From: Cellulomonas sp.
Lineage (GTDB): Bacteria; Actinomycetota; Actinomycetes; Actinomycetales; Cellulomonadaceae
DNA length: 64,000 bases
Assembly (NCBI RefSeq): GCF_017744555.1
Contig: NZ_JAGIBD010000007.1
Coordinates: 1 to 64,000 of the forward strand
Direction of reading: 5' to 3'
The position numbers were made by a program, and so were the translations under genes. The notes beneath the pieces are model-generated. The model was not told the DNA's origin. It did no database searches and saw only the letters and a list, made by a program, of their open reading frames with translations. Positions 15,462 to 24,621 of this stretch are shown in pieces; within the stretch, counting starts at the first letter, position 1; each line of letters begins with the position of its first letter.

Positions 15462-16526
15462 GTGAGCACGACGACCGACCTGGGCGCCGACGGTGCGGAG
15501 CACGACGCCGACGCCCGACCGCACGACGCCGACACGGCACCGGGCGCCGACACGGCACCGGACGCCAACGCGGCACCGGACGCCGACACGGCACCGGACG
15601 CCGACACACCGGACGCCGCCGACACGGCGCCCCCGGCGGTGCGGCTGCGCCTCGACCTCGCCTACGACGGCACGGCCTTCGCGGGCTGGGCTCGTCAGCC
15701 CACGCTGCGCACGGTGCAGGGGGTGCTCGAGGACGCGCTCGCGACGGTGCTCCGCGCGGGCCCGCTGGGCCGTCCGGCACCGCGGGTCACGGTCGCCGGC
15801 CGGACGGACGCCGGTGTGCACGCGCGCGGCCAGGTGGCGCACGTCGACGTCGAGCCGGTGCTGCTCCACGCGGCGCGCGGCCGGTCGGACCGCACGGCGA
15901 CGCAGGCGCTGCTGTCGCGGCTGGCGGGCGTCCTGCCGCCCGATCTCGTGGTGCACCGCGTGCTCGACGCGCCTGCCGGCTTCGATGCCCGGTTCTCGGC
16001 GCTGCGCCGCCGCTACACGTACCGGATCTGCGACGACCACGAGCACCGCGACCCGCTGACCCGCACGCACGTGCTGTGGCACCGCCGCCCGCTCGACGCC
16101 GAGGCGATGGACTCGGCCGCACGCACGCTGCTCGGCCGCCACGACTTCGCCGCCTTCTGCAAGCCGCGCGAGGGCGCGACGACGATCCGGACGCTCGAGG
16201 TGTTCCGGTGGAGCCGTCCGACGGAGGGGCCCGACGCGGGGCTGGTGGTCGCCGACGTGCAGGCGGACGCGTTCTGCCACTCGATGGTGCGTGCGCTCGT
16301 CGGCGCGAGCGTCGCCGTCGGGGAGGGGCGGCGGGCGGTCACGTGGCCCGCGGAGCTGCTCGCGGGGCGTCGTCGTGAGGGCGGTGCCGCGGTGGTCGCC
16401 GCGCACGGCCTCACGCTCGAGGAGGTCGGGTACCCGTCGGACGACGAGCTGGCCGCGCGTGCCGACCAGACGCGCGCGCGCCGTCAGGCGGACGACGTGG
16501 ACGCCCGGCCCGGCTGCTGCGGGTAG
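15462..16526 (+). CDS. truA: tRNA pseudouridine(38-40) synthase TruA with repetitive N-terminal insert
   Basis: 354 residues. TruA isomerises uridines 38-40 in the anticodon arm. The catalytic Asp is in VAGRTDAGVHARGQVAHVD; other family parts are LAYDGTAFAGWARQP and FCHSMVRALVGA. Before the enzyme domain (from about residue 60, VRLRLDLAYDG) lies a low-complexity Asp/Ala/Thr/Pro segment encoded by an 18-bp tandem repeat. The GTG start at 15462 is supported by a -10 box eight bases upstream. The last 43 bases overlap the convergent VOC gene. Confidence 0.93.
   Translation: MSTTTDLGADGAEHDADARPHDADTAPGADTAPDANAAPDADTAPDADTPDAADTAPPAVRLRLDLAYDGTAFAGWARQPTLRTVQGVLEDALATVLRAGPLGRPAPRVTVAGRTDAGVHARGQVAHVDVEPVLLHAARGRSDRTATQALLSRLAGVLPPDLVVHRVLDAPAGFDARFSALRRRYTYRICDDHEHRDPLTRTHVLWHRRPLDAEAMDSAARTLLGRHDFAAFCKPREGATTIRTLEVFRWSRPTEGPDAGLVVADVQADAFCHSMVRALVGASVAVGEGRRAVTWPAELLAGRRREGGAAVVAAHGLTLEEVGYPSDDELAARADQTRARRQADDVDARPGCCG
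15531..15617. repeat. 18-bp in-frame tandem repeat (VNTR candidate) inside truA
   Basis: The unit GACACGGCACCGGACGCC occurs at 15531, 15549, 15567 and 15585 with one or two changes each, then a shortened 15-bp copy at 15603. Each full unit encodes the six residues DTAPDA. Because the period is a multiple of three, copy-number change keeps the frame. Confidence 0.8.
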
Positions 16527-17269
16527 GGGTGCCCGCTCGGCCCGAGGAGGCAGAAGTGGTTGCCCTCCGGGTCGGCCATCACCAGCCACGGCACGTCACC
16601 CTGGCCGACGTCGGCGTCGGTCGCGCCGAGTGCGCGCAGCCGGGTGGCCTCGGCCGTCGGGTCGTCCCCGGCGTACGGCCGCACGTCGAGGTGGAACCGG
16701 TGGTGGGGGTCGTGCGCGGCGGGTGTCCGGACGAGCTCGAGGTACGGCCCGACGCCCGCGGACGAGCGGAGCCGGGCACCGTCGTCGGTCACGTCGTGCA
16801 CGGTCCAGTCGGTGGCCTGGCCCCAGAACCGGGCCAGGGTGCGCGGGTCGGTGCAGTCGACGACGACCGCGGCGATCGGGCCGGTGTCCCGGTAGACGTC
16901 GCGCGGTTCCAGCACGCAGAACAGGTTGCCCTCGGGGTCGGCCAGGACGGTCCACGGCACGTCTCCCTGTCCGATGTCGGCGGGCGTCGCACCGAGCCCC
17001 TGCAGCCGCGCGACGAGCTCGGCCTGGTGGGCGGCCGAGGTGGTCGCGAGGTCGAGGTGCACCCGGTAGCGCACGGTCGTGGGGTCCGGCACGGCGACGA
17101 CGTCGATGCACACGGCGGTGGGGTCGGGGTAGTCGAAGCCCGGCGGCTCGAGGTTGGTGACGCCGGGCCCCTCGCTCGACAGGTCCCACCCGAGCGCGTC
17201 CGCCCAGAAGCGGCCGACTGCCTCGTCGTCGCGGGCCTTGACGTTCACCTGGACGAGTCGCAGCGGCAT
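16484..17269 (-). CDS. Tandem VOC (glyoxalase/bleomycin-resistance fold) protein
   Basis: 261 residues made of two homologous VOC domains. The first (about 1-130) begins LRLVQVNVKARDDEAVGRFW and ends WTVLADPEGNLFCVLEPR; the second (about 135-250) ends WLVMADPEGNHFCLLGPS. Both show the DPEGN(L/H)FC strand. In this family metal-dependent enzymes and simple ligand-binding proteins cannot be told apart by sequence alone. Its 3' end overlaps truA by 43 bp on the opposite strand. A TAGTGT box lies eight bases before the ATG. Confidence 0.8.
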   Translation of the reverse strand: MPLRLVQVNVKARDDEAVGRFWADALGWDLSSEGPGVTNLEPPGFDYPDPTAVCIDVVAVPDPTTVRYRVHLDLATTSAAHQAELVARLQGLGATPADIGQGDVPWTVLADPEGNLFCVLEPRDVYRDTGPIAAVVVDCTDPRTLARFWGQATDWTVHDVTDDGARLRSSAGVGPYLELVRTPAAHDPHHRFHLDVRPYAGDDPTAEATRLRALGATDADVGQGDVPWLVMADPEGNHFCLLGPSGHPYPQQPGRASTSSA

Positions 17270-17277
17270 GCCGCCCG

Positions 17278-17283
17278 ACACTA
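17278..17283 (-). promoter_or_regulatory. -10 box of a probable leaderless transcript (VOC gene)
   Basis: On the minus strand TAGTGT lies eight bases before the ATG at 17269, with no ribosome-binding site in between. Confidence 0.45.
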
Positions 17284-17310
17284 GCGCCGGGCGGCCGCCG
17301 TCACGACCGG

Positions 17311-17754
17311 TCAGTCCTCGTCGTCGTCCCGGTACCGGCGGTCGTCGACGTACTCCTCCTCGATGAGGTGGACGGCGGCCTCCTCGGCCGAGGCGGCGCC
17401 GCCGGAGACGCCGGCGTCGATCGCGAACTCGTCGGTGCCGCCCGCGTCGACGGCGTCGTCGTCCGCGACGAGGCGCCCGGCGCGCAGGGGCTCGCGGTCG
17501 CCGCTGACGTGCGGCGCGACCTCCCACACCTCGGGCTCCTCCTGGCCGATGCGCTGGTCGATCGTCTCGCGGTGCGACTCCTCCCACGGCGTCTCGCCGT
17601 AGTGGTTGGACCGCGGGCGCTCGGGCGGGGAGTACCCCTCGTCGAGGAGGTCGTCGACGCCGCGGTCGACGAGGGTGTCCTCCCGCGGCAGCTGGTCGGT
17701 GTCGCCCTCGCTGCCGAGCTCGGGGTCGGGGCTGGTGGCGGAGGTGTCGCTCAT
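17311..17754 (-). CDS. DUF5709-like acidic protein of unknown function
   Basis: 147 residues from the ATG at 17754. The protein is strongly acidic and hydrophilic without membrane segments. The segments DTLVDRGVDDLLDEGYSPPE and HRETIDQRIGQEEPEV resemble the actinobacterial DUF5709 family from memory. The C-terminal EEAAVHLIEEEYVDDRRYRD is near-continuous charge. Function is unknown. It lies between the VOC gene and the divergent ABC-F gene, with AAGG about ten bases before the start. Confidence 0.7.
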   Translation of the reverse strand: MSDTSATSPDPELGSEGDTDQLPREDTLVDRGVDDLLDEGYSPPERPRSNHYGETPWEESHRETIDQRIGQEEPEVWEVAPHVSGDREPLRAGRLVADDDAVDAGGTDEFAIDAGVSGGAASAEEAAVHLIEEEYVDDRRYRDDDED

Positions 17755-17839
17755 GCCCTCGACCTTCGCACCGCGGCCGCACGCGCGCCAGGGGACGAAT
17801 GCGGTTCGTCGCCCGGCGGGCAGCAGGGACACTTGCTGC

Positions 17840-19522
17840 ATGGGTCATCTCGACATCGGCGGCATCGGTTACGTGCTGCCCGACGGCCGCCCGCTCCTCG
17901 ACGACGTGACGTTCCGCGTCGCCGACGGTGCGCGCGTCGCGCTGGTCGGCCCTAACGGCGTCGGCAAGTCGACCCTGCTGCGGATCGTCGCGGGCGACGA
18001 GCAGCCGCACGCCGGGTCGGTCGGGCGCAGCGGCGGGCTCGGGGTCATGCGGCAGGACGTGGGTCGCATCGACGACGACCGTTCCATCCGGGACCTGCTC
18101 GCGTCGCTGGCCCCGGCTGCGGTCCGGGACGCGGCGGTGGAGCTCACGGCTGCGGAGCTCGGGATCATGGAGGTCGACGACGAGCCGGCGCAGATGCGGT
18201 ACGCGCAGGCGCTCGTCGACTGGGCCGACGTCGGTGGCTACGAGGCGGAGGCCGGCTGGGACCGGGTCACGGACGCGGTGCTGTCGATCCCGTTCGAGCA
18301 GGCGCAGCACCGGGAGGTCCGCAGCCTGTCGGGCGGCGAGCAGAAGCGGCTCGTGCTCGAGGCCCTGCTGCGCGGGCCTGACGAGGTCCTGCTGCTCGAC
18401 GAGCCCGACAACGCGCTCGACGTGCCGACGAAGCGCTGGCTCGAGGAGCGGCTGGTCGCGTCGTCGAAGTCGGTGCTGCTCGTGAGCCACGACCGTGAGC
18501 TGCTGTCGCACGTCGCCACGCACGTCGCGACGCTCGAGCCGACGGTCGTCGGGGCGTCGGTGTGGGTGCACGGCGGCAGCTTCGCGACCTACCACCAGGC
18601 CCGGGAGGACCGGCGCTCGCGGGCGGAGGAGCTGCTGCGGCGCTGGGAGGAGGAGCACGCGAAGCTCAAGGAGCTCGTGCTCACGCTCAAGACGAAGTCC
18701 GCGTTCAACGACGGTCTCGCGTCGCGCTACCAGGCGGCGCAGACACGGCTGCGCAAGTTCGAGGAGGCGGGGCCGCCGACCGTGCTGTCCCGTGAGCAGC
18801 AGGTCAAGGTGCGCCTGCGCGGCGGGCGGACGGCGAAGCGGGCCGTCGTCGCGACGGGGCTCGAGCTCACCGGCCTCATGCAGCCGTTCGACCTCGAGGT
18901 GTGGTTCGGCGAGCGCGTCGCCGTACTCGGGTCGAACGGGTCGGGCAAGTCGCACTTCCTGCGGCTGCTCGCGGCCGGCGGCAGCGACCCCGGTCCCGAG
19001 CACCAGCCGGCGGACGACACCCCGGTGAAGCCGGTCGCGCACACCGGCCGGGTCGTGCTCGGCTCGCGTGTCCGGCCCGGGTGGTTCGCGCAGAACCACG
19101 CCCACCCGGAGCTCGTCGGGCGCACGCTCCTGGAGATCCTGCACCGCGGCGACGCGCACCGGTCCGGACTCGGCCGCGAGCAGGCCAGCAAGGCGCTCGA
19201 CCGGTACGAGCTCGTCGGCCAGGCCGAGCAGACGTACGAGACGCTGTCCGGCGGGCAGCAGGCGCGGCTGCAGATCCTGCTGCTCGAGCTCGGTGGGGCG
19301 ACTCTCCTGCTGCTCGACGAGCCGACCGACAACCTCGACCTGCACTCCGCCGAGGCGCTCGAGACGGGTCTGGCGGCGTTCGAGGGGACCGTGCTCGCGG
19401 TGACGCACGACCGCTGGTTCACCCGGACGTTCGACCGCTTCCTCACGTTCGGCGCGGACGGCCGGGTCGTCGAGACCCCGGAGCCGGTGTGGGACGTCGC
19501 CCGGGTGCAGCGCGCCCGCTGA
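17840..19522 (+). CDS. ABC-F family ATPase
   Basis: 560 residues with two fused ABC domains and no membrane segments, the ABC-F layout of ribosome-associated ATPases. Domain 1: Walker A GPNGVGKSTLL, signature LSGGEQKRLV, Walker B LLLDEPDNALD. Domain 2: GSNGSGKSHFL, LSGGQQARLQ, LLLDEPTDNLD. The charged interdomain linker (EELLRRWEEEHAKLKELV) has the length expected of the P-site tRNA interaction motif. ABC-F members act in translation rescue or give resistance to ribosome-targeting antibiotics; which applies is unclear. A GACACT box six bases before the ATG suggests a leaderless mRNA. Its stop is three bases from the convergent LysE stop. Confidence 0.88.
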   Translation: MGHLDIGGIGYVLPDGRPLLDDVTFRVADGARVALVGPNGVGKSTLLRIVAGDEQPHAGSVGRSGGLGVMRQDVGRIDDDRSIRDLLASLAPAAVRDAAVELTAAELGIMEVDDEPAQMRYAQALVDWADVGGYEAEAGWDRVTDAVLSIPFEQAQHREVRSLSGGEQKRLVLEALLRGPDEVLLLDEPDNALDVPTKRWLEERLVASSKSVLLVSHDRELLSHVATHVATLEPTVVGASVWVHGGSFATYHQAREDRRSRAEELLRRWEEEHAKLKELVLTLKTKSAFNDGLASRYQAAQTRLRKFEEAGPPTVLSREQQVKVRLRGGRTAKRAVVATGLELTGLMQPFDLEVWFGERVAVLGSNGSGKSHFLRLLAAGGSDPGPEHQPADDTPVKPVAHTGRVVLGSRVRPGWFAQNHAHPELVGRTLLEILHRGDAHRSGLGREQASKALDRYELVGQAEQTYETLSGGQQARLQILLLELGGATLLLLDEPTDNLDLHSAEALETGLAAFEGTVLAVTHDRWFTRTFDRFLTFGADGRVVETPEPVWDVARVQRAR

Positions 19523-19525
19523 CCG

Positions 19526-20116
19526 TCACGCCACCAGCACGACGGCCAGCGTGACCATGACGGCCGCGACGACGAGGTCGAGCACCTGCCACGCGCGCGG
19601 GCGGGCGAACAGCGGGCGGAGCCTCGTCGCCCCGAGCCCGAGCGCCGTGAACCAGACGGCGCTCGCGGTCGCGGCGCCGGCGGCGAAGCCCCACGGTGCG
19701 TCCTGCTGCCCGGCGAGGCTGCCGAGCAGCACGACGGTGTCCAGGTAGACGTGCGGGTTGAGGAACGTCAGGGCCAGGCACGTCGTGACCACGGCCGCGA
19801 GCCCCGCGGGCCCGGACGACGCGGGGTCGAGCCGGCTGGGTGTACGCGCCCGACGGACGGCAGCCAGGGCGAGCACGACGAGGAACGCCGCACCGCCGTA
19901 CCGGGCGACGGCGAGCGCGACGGGGTGGCGGTCGACCAGCGCGCCCAACCCGCCGACGCCCGCGGCGATCAGCAGCACGTCGGCCGCGACGCACATGGCG
20001 ACGACGGGTCCGACGTGCTCGCGGCGGATGCCCTGGCGCAGCACGAACGCGTTCTGCGCGCCGATCGCGACGATGAGGGACAGGCCGGTGAGGAACCCGG
20101 CGAGGGCGGAGGTCAC
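19526..20116 (-). CDS. LysE/ArgO-family amino acid exporter
   Basis: 196 residues with about six hydrophobic segments. The signature FLTGLSLIVAIGAQNAFVLR near the N-terminus and FLNPHVYLDTVVLLGSL in the middle identify the LysE/ArgO family, which exports lysine and arginine. The GTG start at 20116 has a TACCGT box seven bases upstream. It is divergent from a LysG-type regulator, the classical lysE-lysG arrangement of Corynebacterium. Confidence 0.9.
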   Translation of the reverse strand: MTSALAGFLTGLSLIVAIGAQNAFVLRQGIRREHVGPVVAMCVAADVLLIAAGVGGLGALVDRHPVALAVARYGGAAFLVVLALAAVRRARTPSRLDPASSGPAGLAAVVTTCLALTFLNPHVYLDTVVLLGSLAGQQDAPWGFAAGAATASAVWFTALGLGATRLRPLFARPRAWQVLDLVVAAVMVTLAVVLVA

Positions 20117-20123
20117 GCCGTCG

Positions 20124-20180
20124 ACGGTAGGTCGGGCGGATGATGAAGACCAGCGAATGTTTCGATGCCATGTGTAGCGT
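20124..20180. promoter_or_regulatory. Divergent leaderless promoters of the exporter and its regulator
   Basis: On the minus strand TACCGT (20124-20129) lies seven bases before the exporter GTG at 20116. On the plus strand TAGCGT (20175-20180) lies six bases before the regulator ATG at 20187. The 70-bp gap must also hold the operator for the LysG-type protein. Confidence 0.5.
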
Positions 20181-20186
20181 TGCTTC

Positions 20187-21122
20187 ATGTCCTTCGACCC
20201 CGACCAGCTCGCCGCCCTCGCGGCGGTCGTCGACGAGGGCACGTTCGAGGGCGCCGCGCGGCGGCTGCACGTCACGCCGTCGGCGGTGAGCCAGCGCATC
20301 CGTGCGCTCGAGCAGGCCGTCGGACAGGTGCTCGTCCGGCGCTCACGACCCGTCGCCGCCACACCTGCGGGGGAGCAGGTCGTCCGGCTCGCGAGCCAGG
20401 TGGCCCTGCTCGCCGCGGACACGTGGACCGCGCTGCGCGCGACCGGCGGGAGCGACGAGCGCGCCGGGCCGCGGCGCCTCCCGGTCGCCGTCAACGCCGA
20501 CTCGCTCGCCACCTGGTTCCCGGCCGCGCTGCGCGACCTGCCCGACGGCGTCGTCGTCGACGTCCGGCGTGCCGACCAGGACGCGACCGCCGCGATGCTC
20601 CGCGACGGGACCGTCCTCGCCGCGGTGACCGCCGACAGCAGCCCCGTGCAGGGGTGCCGGGTGAGTCCTCTCGGGGCGATGCGGTACCGGGCGATGGCGG
20701 CGCGCGCGTTCGCGGGAAGGTGGTTCGGCGACGGGGTCGACGCCCGCGCGTTCGCGGTCGCGCCGGTCGTCGTGTTCGGGCCTGACGACGCGCTGCAGCA
20801 CCGGTTCGCCGCGCTGGCGGCCGGGACGCGTCAGCGTGGTGCCGGGGAGGACGACGACGCCGCGGGTCTGCTCGCCGGCGCGCCCGTGCACCGCGTCCCG
20901 TCGACGGCGGGCTTCGTCGCGGTGCTCGCGGCGGGCGTCGGGTGGGGGATGGTGCCCGAGCAGGAGGCCGACGCGCACGCGGCTGCGGGGACGCTCGTCG
21001 ACCTGGCACCGGGCACCTGGCTCGACGTGCCGCTGTACTGGCAGCGGTGGTCGGTCCGCACGCCGACCCTCGACGACCTGACGACGCGCGTGGTGGAGGC
21101 GTCGCGGGCGCTGCGGCGGTGA
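20187..21122 (+). CDS. lysG: LysR-family regulator of the LysG/ArgP group
   Basis: 311 residues. The N-terminal winged helix-turn-helix is visible in LAALAAVVDEGTFEGAARRLHV (broken here only by eye) followed by TPSAVSQRIRALEQAVGQVL. The rest is a periplasmic-binding-like effector domain. By position, divergent from a LysE/ArgO exporter, it is expected to activate the exporter when basic amino acids accumulate, as LysG does in Corynebacterium. Effector specificity is inferred from context. Confidence 0.87.
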   Translation: MSFDPDQLAALAAVVDEGTFEGAARRLHVTPSAVSQRIRALEQAVGQVLVRRSRPVAATPAGEQVVRLASQVALLAADTWTALRATGGSDERAGPRRLPVAVNADSLATWFPAALRDLPDGVVVDVRRADQDATAAMLRDGTVLAAVTADSSPVQGCRVSPLGAMRYRAMAARAFAGRWFGDGVDARAFAVAPVVVFGPDDALQHRFAALAAGTRQRGAGEDDDAAGLLAGAPVHRVPSTAGFVAVLAAGVGWGMVPEQEADAHAAAGTLVDLAPGTWLDVPLYWQRWSVRTPTLDDLTTRVVEASRALRR

Positions 21123-21148
21123 CCGTCGAACGTCACAGGCAGCCGATT

Positions 21149-21178
21149 TTGACCCCGTCTGAGGCCGCCAGGTAGTCT
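21149..21178 (+). promoter_or_regulatory. Promoter of rplM-rpsI
   Basis: TTGACC (21149-21154) and TAGTCT (21173-21178) are separated by 18 bp, close to the vegetative sigma consensus. Transcription would start near 21185, giving a leader of about 175 nt before the rplM GTG at 21362. Such a long leader is compatible with ribosomal-protein autoregulation, but no conserved element was recognised. Confidence 0.65.
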
Positions 21179-21361
21179 GTTGCTTCGTTGTGCGTCCCCT
21201 GTCGCGCGCGCCGGGCTTCTCACCTGGCTGCCGCGGTGGCGTCCCGGTGCGTTTCCCACTCGCCGGACGGGATGCTCCGACAGCCATCCTCGGGTGCTCC
21301 GGCGTCGCTCTTCCGGCGTGCGAGCCCCCATGACACGCAACACGAAACGAAGGCTACGACC

Positions 21362-21811
21362 GTGCGTACGTACACCCCGAAGCCCGGCGACGTCGAGCGG
21401 AACTGGTACGTCATCGACGCGACCGATGTCGTCCTGGGCCGCCTGGCCACTCACGTGGCCACGCTGCTGCGCGGCAAGCACAAGGCGACCTTTGCCCCGC
21501 ACGTGGACGGTGGCGACTTCGTCATCGTCATCAACGCGGAGAAGATCGCCCTCACCGGCACCAAGCGCGAGAGCAAGCTCGCCTACCGCCACTCCGGCTA
21601 CCCGGGTGGTCTGCGGGCCACCGCGTACTCGGACCTGCTGGACAAGCACCCCGAGCGCGCCATCGAGAAGGCCGTCCGCGGCATGCTCCCCAAGAGCTCG
21701 CTCGCGCGTCAGCAGCTCACCAAGCTCAAGGTCTATGCCGGCAGCGAGCACCCGCACGCCGCCCAGCAGCCGAAGCCGTTCGAGATCACCCAGGTCGCGC
21801 AGCAGGCCTGA
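21362..21811 (+). CDS. rplM: 50S ribosomal protein L13
   Basis: 149 residues from the GTG at 21362. L13 is an early 50S assembly protein. [20 protein letters not shown] opens the protein; [17 protein letters not shown] and [20 protein letters not shown] are conserved. Upstream in-frame codons have no similarity and belong to the leader. rplM-rpsI form the usual pair, here followed by glmM. Confidence 0.97.
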   Translation: MRTYTPKPGDVERNWYVIDATDVVLGRLATHVATLLRGKHKATFAPHVDGGDFVIVINAEKIALTGTKRESKLAYRHSGYPGGLRATAYSDLLDKHPERAIEKAVRGMLPKSSLARQQLTKLKVYAGSEHPHAAQQPKPFEITQVAQQA

Positions 21812-21849
21812 GGCCGCCGCGCGTAGAGACACAGGAACCGAGGACACCA

Positions 21850-22338
21850 GTGGCAGAGACCACGGTCGACATCGACCTCGAGGGCGACGACACGCCCACG
21901 ACCTACACCTCTGAGACGGTCGCCCCGACGGGCCGCGGTCAGAGCATCACGGCCCCCGGCCAGGCCCTCGGCCGCCGCAAGGAGGCCATCGCCCGCGTGC
22001 GCCTGGTGCCCGGCACCGGCCAGTGGAAGATCAACGGCCGCACCCTCGAGGACTACTTCCCGAACAAGGTGCACCAGCAGCTCGTCAACTCGCCGCTGAA
22101 GCTCGTGGACGTCGAGGGTCGCTTCGACGTCGTCGCGCGCATCACCGGCGGTGGCGTCTCCGGCCAGGCCGGCGCGCTGCGCCTGGGCATCGCCCGCGCG
22201 CTCAACGTCATCGACGCCGAGCACAACCGCCCGGCGCTCAAGAAGGCCGGCTTCCTCACGCGTGACGCCCGCGTCGTCGAGCGCAAGAAGGCCGGTCTCA
22301 AGAAGGCCCGCAAGGCTCCGCAGTACTCGAAGCGCTGA
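21850..22338 (+). CDS. rpsI: 30S ribosomal protein S9
   Basis: 162 residues from the GTG at 21850. S9's C-terminal tail reaches P-site tRNA; the family end [12 protein letters not shown] is intact. [20 protein letters not shown] and [10 protein letters not shown] mark the domain. The first 35 residues are an acidic/Thr-rich extension beyond the E. coli protein (130 residues). A two-part hairpin follows the stop. Confidence 0.97.
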   Translation: MAETTVDIDLEGDDTPTTYTSETVAPTGRGQSITAPGQALGRRKEAIARVRLVPGTGQWKINGRTLEDYFPNKVHQQLVNSPLKLVDVEGRFDVVARITGGGVSGQAGALRLGIARALNVIDAEHNRPALKKAGFLTRDARVVERKKAGLKKARKAPQYSKR

Positions 22339-22352
22339 TCCTTCGCGCTTCT

Positions 22353-22393
22353 CCGATGGCCCCGTCGGTCCACGTGACCGCCGGGGCCATCGG
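22353..22393 (+). terminator. Two-part hairpin after rpsI
   Basis: CCGATGGCCCC (22353-22363) pairs with 22383-22393. Inside it CGGTC (22366-22370) pairs with 22376-22380 around a 5-nt loop, leaving a 2x2 internal loop. It begins 14 bases after the rpsI stop. It probably terminates rplM-rpsI; glmM follows 63 bases later. Confidence 0.7.
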
Positions 22394-22456
22394 CATCTGC
22401 GGGACGCGCCGCACGACGCCGGCGCTCGGACGTGCACGACGACGAAGGAGTCTGTG

Positions 22457-23806
22457 ATGGGTCGACTGTTCGGGACCGACGGGGTCCGAGGGCTCGCCAA
22501 CCGCGACGTGACCGCTGAGCTGGCCGTCGACCTGTCGGTGGCCGCCGCGCACGTGCTCGGCGCCCGAGGCGAGTTCGCCGGGCACCGGCCGCGGGCCGTC
22601 GTGGGCCGCGACTCGCGCATCTCGGGGGAGTTCCTGTCCGCGGCGGTCGCCGCCGGGCTGGCCTCCGCGGGTGTGGACGTCAACAACGTGGGCGTGCTGC
22701 CGACGCCGGCGGTCGCGTACCTGACGGCGCACCTCGGGGTCGACATCGGCGTGGTCCTGTCCGCGTCGCACAACCCGATGCCGGACAACGGCATCAAGTT
22801 CCTCGCGCGCGGCGGTCACAAGCTCGACGACGACGTCGAGCAGGCCATCGAGGCGCGGCTCACCGAGGACTGGGACCGGCCGCTCGGGGGCGACGTCGGC
22901 CGGATCCGGCTCGACACCGGCAACGCCGGCGACCTGTACGTCGAGCACCTCGTCTCGACGATCGGCACGCGGCTCGACGGTCTGCGTATCGCGGTCGACT
23001 GCGCGAACGGCGCCGCGAGCGAGGTCGGGCCTGCGGCGCTGCGGGAGGCCGGGGCCGACGTCGTCGTCATCAACGCGTCGCCCGACGGCCGGAACATCAA
23101 CGAGAAGTGCGGCTCGACGCACCCCGAGCAGCTGCAGGCCGCGGTCGTCGCGTCGGAGGCCGACCTCGGTGTCGCGTTCGACGGCGACGCGGACCGCTGC
23201 CTCGCGGTCGACGCGGCCGGTCGGCTCGTCGACGGCGACCAGATCATGGGCGTCCTCGCGCTCACCCTGCGGGACGCGGGCCGACTCGCACAGGACACGC
23301 TCGTCGCGACCGTGATGAGCAACCTGGGCCTGCGGCTCGCGATGACAGCGGCGGGGATCACGACGGTCGTGACGTCGGTGGGCGACCGGTACGTGCTCGA
23401 GGCGATGCGCGCGGGCGGCTACTCGCTCGGCGGCGAGCAGTCGGGGCACATCATCATGGCCGAGCACGCCACCACCGGCGACGGGCTGCTGACGGCCCTG
23501 CAGCTCGCCGCGCGGGTCGCGTCCACGGGGGAGTCGCTCGAGCAGCTGGCGGGCATCGTGCAGCGCCTGCCCCAGACGCTCGTCAACGTGCCGGGCGTCG
23601 ACAAGACGCGCGCGGATCACGACGGCCCGCTGCAGGACGCGGTCCGTGCGGCCGAGGCGACACTCGGGGAGACCGGGCGGGTGCTGCTGCGGTCGTCGGG
23701 CACCGAGGACCTCGTGCGGGTGATGGTCGAGGCTGCCACGCAGGCGGACGCCGACCGGGTGGCCCGTGACCTCGCGGACGTCGTCGCCTCCCGCCTCGCC
23801 CTGTGA
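22457..23806 (+). CDS. glmM: Phosphoglucosamine mutase
   Basis: 449 residues. GlmM converts glucosamine-6-P to glucosamine-1-P for UDP-GlcNAc and peptidoglycan. [20 protein letters not shown] opens the protein; the phosphoserine loop is [17 protein letters not shown]; the metal-binding loop is [14 protein letters not shown]; the sugar loop is [10 protein letters not shown]; and the phosphate-binding [14 protein letters not shown] is near the end. The partner GlmS is at 27196. GAAGGAG precedes the ATG, and its TGA overlaps the GTG of def. Confidence 0.97.
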   Translation: MGRLFGTDGVRGLANRDVTAELAVDLSVAAAHVLGARGEFAGHRPRAVVGRDSRISGEFLSAAVAAGLASAGVDVNNVGVLPTPAVAYLTAHLGVDIGVVLSASHNPMPDNGIKFLARGGHKLDDDVEQAIEARLTEDWDRPLGGDVGRIRLDTGNAGDLYVEHLVSTIGTRLDGLRIAVDCANGAASEVGPAALREAGADVVVINASPDGRNINEKCGSTHPEQLQAAVVASEADLGVAFDGDADRCLAVDAAGRLVDGDQIMGVLALTLRDAGRLAQDTLVATVMSNLGLRLAMTAAGITTVVTSVGDRYVLEAMRAGGYSLGGEQSGHIIMAEHATTGDGLLTALQLAARVASTGESLEQLAGIVQRLPQTLVNVPGVDKTRADHDGPLQDAVRAAEATLGETGRVLLRSSGTEDLVRVMVEAATQADADRVARDLADVVASRLAL

Positions 23807-24486
23807 GCGCGGCGGGCGACGGGACGGACGCCGCGCGGCGGCGCGACGTCGCGCTGCGTGACGTCGTCCTGCGACTGCTCGAGGACGCCGGACCGACGGG
23901 CACGGCCACGATCGTCCAGGCCGGCCACCCCGCGCTGCGGGCGGTCTCGGTCCCCTACGACGGTCAGCTCGCGGCCGAGGAGCTCGCCGCGCTCGTCGCC
24001 CTCATGCGCCGGACGATGCACGCCGCCCCGGGCGTGGGTCTCGCGGCGCCGCAGATCGGGTTGCCCGTGGCGCTGGCCGTGCTCGAGGACGTCGGCGTGG
24101 GCGACAGCGAGATCGCCGCGACCCGGGAGCGTGCGCCGCTGTCGTTCCGGGTGCTCGTGAACCCGCGCTACGCGCCGGTCGACGGCGAGCGCGTGTCGTT
24201 CTACGAGGGCTGCCTCAGCGTGACGGGCTACCAGGCCGTGGTCGCCCGCGCCCGGCGGGTGCACCTCGTCGGCCACGACGAGACCGCCCGCCCGCTCGAC
24301 GAGGTCGTCACCGGGTGGTCGGCGCGGATCGTGCAGCACGAGACGGACCACCTCGGCGGCACGCTGTACGTCGACCGTGCCGAGCTCCGCTCGCTGGCCG
24401 CGACGAACGAGCTCGGCTACCGGTGGGCCAGCGAGCCCCGGCCCGAGGCGGCCGCGAAGGCGCTGCGCTTCCCGCTGGAGGCCTGA
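23803..24486 (+). CDS. def: Peptide deformylase
   Basis: 227 residues. It removes the formyl group from nascent chains. All three family motifs are present: [19 protein letters not shown] and QHETDHLGG (HEXDH metal site with Cys in the second motif). About 35 residues precede the core at the N-terminus, longer than E. coli Def. The GTG start overlaps the glmM stop (GTGA), so the pair is coupled. Confidence 0.94.
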   Translation: MSAAGDGTDAARRRDVALRDVVLRLLEDAGPTGTATIVQAGHPALRAVSVPYDGQLAAEELAALVALMRRTMHAAPGVGLAAPQIGLPVALAVLEDVGVGDSEIAATRERAPLSFRVLVNPRYAPVDGERVSFYEGCLSVTGYQAVVARARRVHLVGHDETARPLDEVVTGWSARIVQHETDHLGGTLYVDRAELRSLAATNELGYRWASEPRPEAAAKALRFPLEA

Positions 24487-24621
24487 GCGCCCCCGAGGGC
24501 CGGTGGGGGTCGCCCCAGGGGTGACCCGGGGGTTCCCCCTATGTCGCCGTCGTGGCCGGGAACCTACGGTGGAGGGACGACGCCGCACCGGCGCGTCACC
24601 GACCGCGGGAGCTGATGACAC

